The translations under genes were made by a program, and so were the position numbers. The notes under the pieces were generated by a model. That model saw only the letters and a list, made by a program, of their open reading frames with translations. It had not been told where the DNA came from and ran no database searches. A stretch of 22,685 nt of DNA from a virus: positions 1-22,685 of IMG/VR virus record IMGVR_UViG_3300009024_000076, one strand, 5' to 3'. Shown here piece after piece: positions 6,869 through 14,363 of the stretch (position 1 is the first letter of the stretch; the number at the start of each line of letters is the position of its first letter).

Positions 6869-8068
6869 TCAAAAACTTCCGCCGTCAATTGTATCAATAG
6901 TAACTAATCCTGCAACTACATTAAATTCATTACTATCAAACTGTGCTACACCAACACTATCAACTGATGCTATTGGAACTTCAAAGTCAATAGTCCCATC
7001 GCCATCTTGATATGTTACAGTAATATTTGTTTCTGTATTACCAGAAACCATAGCACCGACAATATCTTGGATAGATTCATTTTTTAGACTTGCCTGACCA
7101 TTACTAAAGACAAAATCATCACTGTCTAAGAACTGAGATAATGCACTATCAGTAAATGTAATTCCACTGATAACAGCAGAATCAATTGAAAGAGTAGTTA
7201 TATTTGCGTTTGTAAGAGTAGTCTGACCAGTAACATTTAGATCGACAATTGTTGCTGAGTCAGATACATCTAAAGTTGCTAGATTAGTATTACCTGTTAC
7301 ATTTAGACCAACAATTGTTGCTGAGTCGGAAATGTTTAGAGTTGTGATATTTGCTTGGGAGAACACTACATTATCAATATAAGCAGAGTCTACATCAATA
7401 GCTCTACTAAAGTTCCAGCGATCTGTAGTCCCATTATAAGTGATGCTTGGAGAAGTTGCTCCAAATACAGCATTTGCATCTGCATCGAAAACAATAATAC
7501 CAGCACCATCAAACTCAATTTTGTTTGTGCCAGCACTATCACCAAGAACAATAGCAAGATCATTAATAGTAACTTCAGTAGAGTTTACAGTAGTTGTAGT
7601 TCCATCAACTCTCAGGTTGCCTTTAATAATTACTGTACCAGAATCATTAGTAGGATATGGATTTAATATTAAAGTTTCTACATTTGAAACGGTTCTAATT
7701 TCATTCGAATCAAATTCAAAACTACCAAACTTAATGATTCCACTAGAAGCACTTAATGTTAGATCACCATTGTCAGTAGATATAGAACCGCTATCTACAG
7801 TTATATTGTCAATCTTTAACTGGTCAATCTTATTACTAGCATCTGTAATGATAGCAGAAGATGCTGTAAGAGTGCCGGGAGTATGATCTAAGAATTGGGT
7901 GAAATATTCACCACCAATTGTTTTGATATTGGTAGAGTCACCTATGAATAATCGTTGACCATCATTTGATACAGTCCCTGCACCAAACGCATATGCAAGT
8001 TCACCTCTAGATAAACTTGATGGTTTTCCATCACTATCTGCTCGTTTTATAAGAATGATAGCTGGCAT
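6869..8068 (-). CDS. Tail fibre-like virion protein (399 aa)
   Basis: The N-terminus (about residues 15-95) has LSRGELAYAFGAGTV, RLFIGDST, GGEYFTQFLDHTPGTLTASS and KIDQLKIDNITV. This order is familiar from fibre proteins of marine T4-like phages. Residues about 145-210 hold a GTTTTVNSTEVTINDLAIVL module and SPSITYNGTTDRW, also present near the visible end of the 1331+ aa fibre. Residues about 235-300 are short DSATI(V)xLNVTG repeats with a 22-residue period, visible as a DNA repeat of acaattgttgctgagtc at 7245 and 7311. The C-terminus ends IDGGSF, like the upstream 105-aa protein (IDGGEY). Its ATG immediately follows the stop of that protein, and GGAGG (8079-8083) lies 10 bases upstream. The role as a trimeric beta-rich fibre is inferred; whether it is a separate fibre or a connector cannot be told. 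Confidence 0.87.
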   Translation of the reverse strand: MPAIILIKRADSDGKPSSLSRGELAYAFGAGTVSNDGQRLFIGDSTNIKTIGGEYFTQFLDHTPGTLTASSAIITDASNKIDQLKIDNITVDSGSISTDNGDLTLSASSGIIKFGSFEFDSNEIRTVSNVETLILNPYPTNDSGTVIIKGNLRVDGTTTTVNSTEVTINDLAIVLGDSAGTNKIEFDGAGIIVFDADANAVFGATSPSITYNGTTDRWNFSRAIDVDSAYIDNVVFSQANITTLNISDSATIVGLNVTGNTNLATLDVSDSATIVDLNVTGQTTLTNANITTLSIDSAVISGITFTDSALSQFLDSDDFVFSNGQASLKNESIQDIVGAMVSGNTETNITVTYQDGDGTIDFEVPIASVDSVGVAQFDSNEFNVVAGLVTIDTIDGGSF

Positions 8069-8386
8069 TTAGTATTCGCCTCCATCAATCTTTTGAGTTT
8101 GATTAGGTCTATCTTCTCTGCCTAATGTTGTAGTAGTTTCAAAATTTCTAGTTGATGAATTAAAAACTAACAAACTTCCATCTTCAACATTATCTACAAT
8201 ACCTACTAACAGGTTGCCAGTTTCATCTGATACATCGTTAAGATCACGAATAAGTGCGCCTCTAACATCAGTGATGTTAATAGGTTTTCTTACAACTACT
8301 TTTTCAACTACAGTAGTGCTGCGATATTCTATTTTGACTTTATGAGTGTCTTTACTTCTTCTCAGTTCACTGACATATGTTCCCAT
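8069..8386 (-). CDS. Small virion protein (105 aa) with IDGGEY terminus
   Basis: A basic N-terminal segment (SELRRSKDTHKVKIEYRST, about residues 6-24) is followed by DLNDVSDETGNLLVGIVDNV and DGSLLVFNSSTRNFETTT (about 48-88). The 'DGSxLVYNxxTxxFxxxTxL' pattern recurs in fibre and baseplate-associated proteins of marine T4-like phages. It ends in IDGGEY, matching the end of the next gene product (IDGGSF), which suggests a shared contact or assembly tail. It begins 8 bases after the stop of the 117-aa gene, and its stop codon TAA abuts the ATG of the 399-aa fibre, whose ribosome site is inside its last codons. Translational coupling is therefore likely. There are no enzymatic or membrane features. 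A structural role is inferred from context and pattern. Confidence 0.8.
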   Translation of the reverse strand: MGTYVSELRRSKDTHKVKIEYRSTTVVEKVVVRKPINITDVRGALIRDLNDVSDETGNLLVGIVDNVEDGSLLVFNSSTRNFETTTTLGREDRPNQTQKIDGGEY

Positions 8387-8394
8387 GATCTAAC

Positions 8395-8748
8395 TCATTT
8401 TGTCACAGAAGGTGTTACACTCAATTTACCTTCAAGAATTCGTTCTACAATGTCTGAAACGTCACCAGATAAAAGTTCGATGTCATACACATATCTTCCA
8501 GCTTTCATTGTATCGGTTAAGGTATTTGAAAGTGTAATTAGTGCAATACCACTAGTAGAGGGAGACTGAATTGTTGTTTGAGTAAAGTTAAAAATTTGAT
8601 CATTGTCAGTAGTGTCATAGGACTTTTTGATCTTTCCTCTAACCAGATGCCCAGTCAAGTCTTTTGTGCTTCCATCCTCATTTTTAAGATGGAGTTCAAT
8701 CGTAATGTCCGATCCTTGATCAACTACAAAATCTCTTTGCTGAGCCAT
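8395..8748 (-). CDS. Ig-like / BppU-N-like virion protein (117 aa)
   Basis: The layout matches a small phage structural family resembling the N-terminal domain of BppU baseplate proteins. It opens DFVVDQGSDITIELHL (about residues 6-21), then DLTGHLVRGKIKK (about 30-42), a GIALITLSNTLTDTM strand-turn (about 70-84), GRYVYDIELLSGD (about 87-99) and a closing LEGKLSVTPSVTK. The last motif parallels the 'LxGxxxVxPEVT' ending typical of that group. It has a strong ribosome site, AGAGGAAA (8751-8758), and a late promoter overlapping the preceding stop. Within the virion it most likely attaches fibres or decorates the baseplate; that is inference. It is cotranscribed with the 105-aa and 399-aa genes. 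The family assignment is from memory of the pattern and was not searched. Confidence 0.82.
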   Translation of the reverse strand: MAQQRDFVVDQGSDITIELHLKNEDGSTKDLTGHLVRGKIKKSYDTTDNDQIFNFTQTTIQSPSTSGIALITLSNTLTDTMKAGRYVYDIELLSGDVSDIVERILEGKLSVTPSVTK

Positions 8749-8775
8749 GATTTCCTCTAAAAAGTATTTTCTATT

Positions 8776-8783
8776 TATTTATA
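8776..8783 (-). promoter_or_regulatory. T4-type late promoter (TATAAATA) for the 117-105-399 aa unit
   Basis: There is an exact TATAAATA on the minus strand overlapping the TAA stop of the 80-aa gene (GTATAAATA). It lies 27 bases before the ATG of the 117-aa gene, leaving room for a short leader and its ribosome site. Confidence 0.8.
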
Positions 8784-9021
8784 CTTTAGAATCAATCAAA
8801 CTTTTTACAAGTTCTTTCAATTCTGCTACTTCATCTTTTAACTCATCATTGTCAGATTTTAACTTCTGTATGAGTTTCTTTTCTTCTTTTTGTTCTTCTA
8901 CTAACTGCTTTCTACGTTTAGCAGCTGCTAGACCACTCTTATCATTATTGAGGACAATCCCTGTGATTTTATCTTTTACAAGATTAGGACTGCCCTCAAC
9001 CTTTACATAATCATCATTCAT
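8779..9021 (-). CDS. Small coiled-coil protein (80 aa)
   Basis: The first 30 residues (MNDDYVKVEGSPNLVKDKIT, then IVLNNDKSGLAAAKRRK) are followed by a highly charged helical stretch from about residue 33 to 77. There leucine, isoleucine or valine recur in heptad-like spacing (LIQKLKSDNDELKDEV, AELKELVKSLID), a clear coiled coil. Similar 'YKVEGxxxLVRDKxTGAILN' small proteins with C-terminal coiled coils are familiar from cyanophage structural regions; their function is unknown to me. The ATG lies 3 bases after the stop of the 1773-aa gene (TAA TGA ATG), so reinitiation is plausible. GGGAA about 12 bases upstream is a weak ribosome site. Its own stop overlaps a late promoter. It could be a chaperone or a bundle-forming virion part; neither can be decided. 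Confidence 0.8.
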   Translation of the reverse strand: MNDDYVKVEGSPNLVKDKITGIVLNNDKSGLAAAKRRKQLVEEQKEEKKLIQKLKSDNDELKDEVAELKELVKSLIDSKV

Positions 9022-9024
9022 TCA

Positions 9025-12000
9025 TTATGTTCCCAGTGCGATTGCTCTCAAATCTTTAAGTCTAGGCACTCTAGAAGAGTTCTGTGACCTAAACACAATC
9101 TTCAACTGGAAGGTAGAGAACGGTGTTAATGTTCCTGTTGTTCCACCGATAGTATATTCATATTGTCTAAAGATATCTCTGTTATCATCAGTTTGAACAC
9201 TGGTATCTTCTGTTGCCAAGACAAACTTAACAGTTTCAATATCAGTATCAGAACCAGCTGGTAATGTTCTAAAGTAAAGGTCAAAGAAAGAACCACTAGG
9301 TCTGTTAGCAGCAAGAAGAACTTTCAGTCCAACAGCCGGTTCACCAAGATTGATAGGAATAGTAATATGCTTTGACAAAGATGAACCAGAGTTTGCTGCA
9401 CTGTCTGCTACAAAATCAATAGGATTGTTAAATGTAACATTAGGTTCAGTGGCAAGATCAGAATCAACAGTCTGGTTATCAATAAAGTTACTTACAGCAG
9501 AAACAGATAACGTTTGTAAGTCAATTACAGGAGAGATATAACCATCATTTGTAGAAAGTGTAGATGTAAATGTTACAGACTTTCTACCTGCTGACCCACC
9601 AGTAAACTCCTTTTCTTCATTTCTAGAAGATGCAATAACTCTTGGAGATTCAAATCTAGTCAACTGATAAGGTATAATGTCAACTGCACTTAACTGATCA
9701 TATGCATTGTTAGTAGCATTGTTCGCAGTAACTAACGAAGCACCACCTGTAAGTTCAGCTGTTGTGCTAACAGTTGTTCCTGTTGATGGTAAGAAAGAGT
9801 TGATGTTTGCAAGCATTTCATCCATTAGAATATTTCGTTCTGATGTTAAAGAAGCGCCACCTGTTAGGATAGTTTCAGTTGCAGCAGAATCTACAGTAAT
9901 CTGGAATGAACGTCCATCTACTTTCTTTACAGTCTGTTCACCAATAATTGTGCTACCTAAAATACCACCATATCTTGTAGCAGAGTCCAGTCCAGAAATA
10001 AAGACTAGATCATTCTTTACAAATCCAGAACTAGGTAACAAAATAGTAATATCACTATCACCATTAGTTGTGGAGATTGGATTGATGCCCGGATTAGTAG
10101 TAGGAATTGCTCTGTTTTCAAACACAGCCTTACCAGAAGAAACAAAATCTGCTCTATTAACTTTAAACATCATATCTCTAAACTGATCTGGTGTCCATGT
10201 AATAGCATTTTGAGACATGAAGAAGGAACCAAGAGACGGTTGCTTTTTAACTCTTCTATCAGTATCATTGATGACAAAATCATCAAGTTTTGAAACATAC
10301 ACATTATAGTTCTGTGTGTTTGCAATCAATACTAATGCATACTCAGTATTGCCCTGTAAGTAAACAGGAGCATCAAATTCGAATTTAGTAGGTTTGGCAC
10401 GAACTTGTTCAATAGTAGTTGTAGTATTTAAAGGTTGTATACCTCCTTGATTATAAATATCTTCAGGTGTCAAAGTCTTTACTGCACCGGGAACAATTGC
10501 ATCCTGTGATGGAACACCACTTTCAACGGGTCTAAGTTGTAATGTAATAGGAGTATTATCATTTGCATCATTCTCGCCAGCTGAGTTCTTTGAATTTGGA
10601 GTTGTAGCAAAGAATACTTCAATACTAGTAACAAACCCACCTTCAGTATTTTGAATTTGGAAAGACTGTGCGATTGGTTCATTAGGGGTAAAGAATGTTC
10701 GAGTTCTTTCACTAGAACTTGTAGAACTAAATGCCAAATTAACTACAGATGCTTCTATACCCAAAGATGTATAATTTGCAAATGCAATAGAAGATGGAGC
10801 AGCTTCACTATAAGTTGCTGTTGTTTGATCTAGATCATGGATTGTAACTTTTCTATCACCAGTATCAAATCGTAATGTATCGTTATTAGGGATAAAGAAA
10901 GACCCTTCAATAACACCAACAGGATTAGTTACAAGTGTAGACTTAGTTTCTGGATGAGCAGTTACTTCAAAATATTGCCCGTTAGTAAAGTCATCTAGGT
11001 TACTACTATCAGTAAATCTTTTGAATCCACTTGCTTCTTCTCTTACAAAATCTTTGATCGGTGTTCTATCAAAGTATAAGAAGTGTTCTCTAGTAGGAGC
11101 AAGACCTTCTGCTCTAAAGAATACTTTTCTAGAACGAACAAATGGAAGAAGCGAAAGACCAACTACTATTGAACCAAAAATACCTCTAACTGTTGTAGTG
11201 GTTCTAGTAGTTGTGACCCGGCCGGGTCTGATTTCCCCAAAGTTGTTTCTACGCCCAGCGAAGAAGCCGAAACGTTCATTAGATATTTCAGTGGAAGAAC
11301 TAGTTCTATTACTTCTATTGAAATCAGTAATAATATCACCAACACCAATATCAAGACTTTGCGCACCTAAATCTTCAGCACTAACGAATTCACTAGGTCT
11401 AATGAGGTTTTGTACTAATCTTCGTCTAGCTGCTTCACTGGTTCTTAACTCATTCGCTCGCCCAGTAGCATTAATGGTGTCTACTACTCTTGCTTCTCTC
11501 CACTCATCTCTTTCAGGAGAAATAGTAAGAGTGCCATTGTAAAGAATAACATCAAATGGGTTTACATTCTCAGTTTCAGTTGCTACGTCTTGATTAATCT
11601 CATTTACTTCTGTATAATCAAGGAAGACTAAATCACCTTTTTGGATTACACCAGAATCAGTTGTATGTGAACTATTATGTCTCATCCGCACATTGTTTTG
11701 CACGCCAAATGGTGTAATAGTATTTTCATCAAGGTCTAACCCGGCAGAATATTGATCCGAGAAAATATCAGAGAATACTAAATCTTTGAAGTTATCTGCA
11801 AAGAAACCGTTCTTAAATCTATTATTACCATTAGCATCTAGCACTTCAAGTGTAGATGTTTCAAGTTCTAATAGATTAAGTGTAACAGCTTCTTCTAAGT
11901 TATCAATTCTGCTGACAATACCACCAATATCTCTCATAGTATATCTACGATTGTTGACAGTAGTAGCAGTCAAGTCGGATACATTATCAGTATATGGATT

Positions 12001-14346
12001 AAGAGTGAAGTTTGCTAGTTCCATAGCATTAGGTGAAATCTCAGGTTTTACTGGATTTGCACTTGGTTTACCTTCAATATAAATCAACCCACCTTCAGGT
12101 GATGCAACCAATACATCTTTTCTGGACTGATAATACTCAATATCAGCAGTAATAATATCAGTATTAGATGGAAGTGCATGCACATACGCCTCACCATCTT
12201 CAAAAGTGTCATTAGTGTGCTTTTTGCTTCTAAAGTCTAATACATTTCTAAGTTCAACTTCAGTTCCATTACGCATTCTGTGTCTTGGAATATCTTCATA
12301 GGCAATAGAGTTTGGATACGAGTTTACAGAAAAGAAGTTTCCTGCCCCAGCATGCTCAAAATGCTTGTAGTATACCGTTGTATCAGAAGTTGGAATAGAC
12401 TGACCACTTCTTAAGATAATTCTACCTCTGTCATAGAAGTTGTCTCTTTGACCATTATCTGTAATAAATCTATCGGTAATGCTATTGCCAGCTGCATCAC
12501 CAATAGAGTCGAAACTATAAATGTCATAGTCCTGTAAGGTAAAGAATCTAAGTCCAGAACCATCACTTTCAACACTAGTATTGTCAAAAGTTTGAGTTTG
12601 GGTAGACAAAGTTTTGCCTCTTTGTCCTGAACCTGTCAAACCTACTGAGACATATCCCAAAATTTGATATTGATCGGTGCCATTTAAATTACTATATTTA
12701 ACTACTGAACCAGTTGGAGTTCCTTCCAATGTTGGAGTTTCGTTTACGACAATACCATCACTTACTTTTGCAATAATCCAACCTGTAACATTCGCACCAA
12801 TGTCATTAGAACCCAATTCTCCACCAGTTCTAGTAATAGACAGTTCCCCGCCAGTAGCAGCTTTTGTAAAACTTCTTTGGACAGTAAGACCATTTACATC
12901 TACACCATCCTCTATCTTGGGTCTATTGCGAGGTAATTGGAAGAATACGTTATTGTTATTTGCTTCTTTGATTACAGCATTATTGTTTTCTAATACTAGA
13001 TTAGCATAGTTATCAGAGTCTGCTGCAATACTAATTGTATTTCTAAAGTTATTGGAACCAGTCATTTGAACATCAAAAATATGGTATCTATAGTTAGCAC
13101 CATCTTCAAGAACATTTCTAATTCTAGCTGTTCCTAAAATCTTAGAGTCATGGATAGCTTCTCCAGAATCACTGTAAAGATTCCACCGTTCAAGTAAACT
13201 AACATTAGGCAGACCTTTAATATCATTTGATACAATATAATGCCCATAGTTAGCAGCAATATTTTCATTTTGTAGAGACCCAGTAGTCGTCTGTGACCTA
13301 TTCACATCAATAAGTGTGTTATCGGGTCTAGTAACTCTATAACCATTAACATATGCAGTTCCAGCAGAAACATCTAATGTAAATTCATCAGAATCTTTAG
13401 GTTTAAATTTAGATGAAAATCCACCTACTACATAGTTACCAGACTCTTCGAATGTTCGAGTAGCTAACTCCTTACCAATAACACTGTAGGTATTCTCATC
13501 AATTTCTCTTTGCAGTCTACCACTAATCAATCTATTGGTAATGATAAAGTTAGTATCTGAGTCTACAATACTTTCACTCTCAGCTGCTAAGGTAAGTGTA
13601 ATTCTATACCTGTCAGCACCCGGTGCAGTTTCATTAGGAAGATCATTTTGGTTGTCATAAAGAGCATTGGTGTCATCTACAGTAACAATATCTTCTGTAA
13701 TAACAAAACCAATGTTGGTTGTAGGTGTATTAGAGTATTTTGAAATAATTTTGCTCTGTGCTTGTGTCTGAACAAACATTCCACGAATAAAGTAGGCACC
13801 ATCATTAACAGCGATTTTAGAACCTTTACCAGTTACAGGAGTATTTTCAGATATAAACACTTCAACTGAAACAGATGTTGTTCCTCCACTACTACTAGGA
13901 TTTGTTAATGTTCCTGCACTTGAAAAGGCAAGGGTATCTGCACCTCCACTGGTATTACCCTGATCAATATAATCGACATAGACAGTTGCAGGATTATTAG
14001 TAGGATCAGAACCATCTTGTGCAATAAAATCAACTACTCTTGCCTTAATGTTAGTCCCAGATTCAGTTAAGATATCACCAGCATAAAGTGTTGGAGTTCC
14101 TTGAAGTCTTACATATTGAATTTCATTGTCTACTTGTAGACCACCGGGAATTACAACAGAACCTTCTTTGAAGACATTTCTACCAAAGCGTTCCATCTGC
14201 TTTTGAATGATGGTCTGCATTTGAGTAAGTTCTCTTGCCTGAAGAGCCTTACCAGAATTAAATAGAATTCGCTGGTAATTATCACCTTCACTAAAATCAT
14301 CCTTATAAGTGGACGAAAAAGTATTTTCATTTTTTGTAATTGGCAT
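9025..14346 (-). CDS. Giant virion structural protein, DUF4815-type (1773 aa)
   Basis: This is the largest complete gene here. The N-terminus, with YKDDFSEGDNYQRILFNSGK and LQARELTQMQTI at about residues 14-48, matches the DUF4815 group of phage tail/baseplate proteins. Further signatures follow: GGLIYIEGKPSANPVKP (about 745-765), RRYTMRDIGGIVSRIDNLEE then RFKNGFFADNF (about 800-860), LLPFVRSRKVFFRAEGLAPT with FLYFD (about 1065-1095), and IAQSFQIQNTEGGFVTSIEV then PVYLQGNTEYALVLIA (about 1220-1365). These recur in order in large structural proteins of marine T4-like phages. The C-terminal 400 residues look like beta-sandwich domains. It lies between gp8 and fibre genes, roughly where T4 encodes gp7, gp9 and gp10, none of which I recognise here, so it may be a functional stand-in for wedge or fibre-attachment proteins (inference). 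AAAGG lies 13 bases before the ATG. Confidence 0.9.
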   Translation of the reverse strand: MPITKNENTFSSTYKDDFSEGDNYQRILFNSGKALQARELTQMQTIIQKQMERFGRNVFKEGSVVIPGGLQVDNEIQYVRLQGTPTLYAGDILTESGTNIKARVVDFIAQDGSDPTNNPATVYVDYIDQGNTSGGADTLAFSSAGTLTNPSSSGGTTSVSVEVFISENTPVTGKGSKIAVNDGAYFIRGMFVQTQAQSKIISKYSNTPTTNIGFVITEDIVTVDDTNALYDNQNDLPNETAPGADRYRITLTLAAESESIVDSDTNFIITNRLISGRLQREIDENTYSVIGKELATRTFEESGNYVVGGFSSKFKPKDSDEFTLDVSAGTAYVNGYRVTRPDNTLIDVNRSQTTTGSLQNENIAANYGHYIVSNDIKGLPNVSLLERWNLYSDSGEAIHDSKILGTARIRNVLEDGANYRYHIFDVQMTGSNNFRNTISIAADSDNYANLVLENNNAVIKEANNNNVFFQLPRNRPKIEDGVDVNGLTVQRSFTKAATGGELSITRTGGELGSNDIGANVTGWIIAKVSDGIVVNETPTLEGTPTGSVVKYSNLNGTDQYQILGYVSVGLTGSGQRGKTLSTQTQTFDNTSVESDGSGLRFFTLQDYDIYSFDSIGDAAGNSITDRFITDNGQRDNFYDRGRIILRSGQSIPTSDTTVYYKHFEHAGAGNFFSVNSYPNSIAYEDIPRHRMRNGTEVELRNVLDFRSKKHTNDTFEDGEAYVHALPSNTDIITADIEYYQSRKDVLVASPEGGLIYIEGKPSANPVKPEISPNAMELANFTLNPYTDNVSDLTATTVNNRRYTMRDIGGIVSRIDNLEEAVTLNLLELETSTLEVLDANGNNRFKNGFFADNFKDLVFSDIFSDQYSAGLDLDENTITPFGVQNNVRMRHNSSHTTDSGVIQKGDLVFLDYTEVNEINQDVATETENVNPFDVILYNGTLTISPERDEWREARVVDTINATGRANELRTSEAARRRLVQNLIRPSEFVSAEDLGAQSLDIGVGDIITDFNRSNRTSSSTEISNERFGFFAGRRNNFGEIRPGRVTTTRTTTTVRGIFGSIVVGLSLLPFVRSRKVFFRAEGLAPTREHFLYFDRTPIKDFVREEASGFKRFTDSSNLDDFTNGQYFEVTAHPETKSTLVTNPVGVIEGSFFIPNNDTLRFDTGDRKVTIHDLDQTTATYSEAAPSSIAFANYTSLGIEASVVNLAFSSTSSSERTRTFFTPNEPIAQSFQIQNTEGGFVTSIEVFFATTPNSKNSAGENDANDNTPITLQLRPVESGVPSQDAIVPGAVKTLTPEDIYNQGGIQPLNTTTTIEQVRAKPTKFEFDAPVYLQGNTEYALVLIANTQNYNVYVSKLDDFVINDTDRRVKKQPSLGSFFMSQNAITWTPDQFRDMMFKVNRADFVSSGKAVFENRAIPTTNPGINPISTTNGDSDITILLPSSGFVKNDLVFISGLDSATRYGGILGSTIIGEQTVKKVDGRSFQITVDSAATETILTGGASLTSERNILMDEMLANINSFLPSTGTTVSTTAELTGGASLVTANNATNNAYDQLSAVDIIPYQLTRFESPRVIASSRNEEKEFTGGSAGRKSVTFTSTLSTNDGYISPVIDLQTLSVSAVSNFIDNQTVDSDLATEPNVTFNNPIDFVADSAANSGSSLSKHITIPINLGEPAVGLKVLLAANRPSGSFFDLYFRTLPAGSDTDIETVKFVLATEDTSVQTDDNRDIFRQYEYTIGGTTGTLTPFSTFQLKIVFRSQNSSRVPRLKDLRAIALGT

Positions 14347-14363
14347 TTTCTATTTAACCTTTA

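Noticed and set aside
10452-10459. TATAAATA on the plus strand
   Set aside because: This exact late-box match lies inside the 1773-aa coding sequence on the opposite strand with no plus-strand gene downstream; most likely chance, though antisense transcription cannot be excluded.
9707-11542. Plus-strand open frames of 159 and 173 aa
   Set aside because: They are antisense to the 1773-aa gene, have no ribosome sites, and have a composition expected from the reverse complement of its codons.
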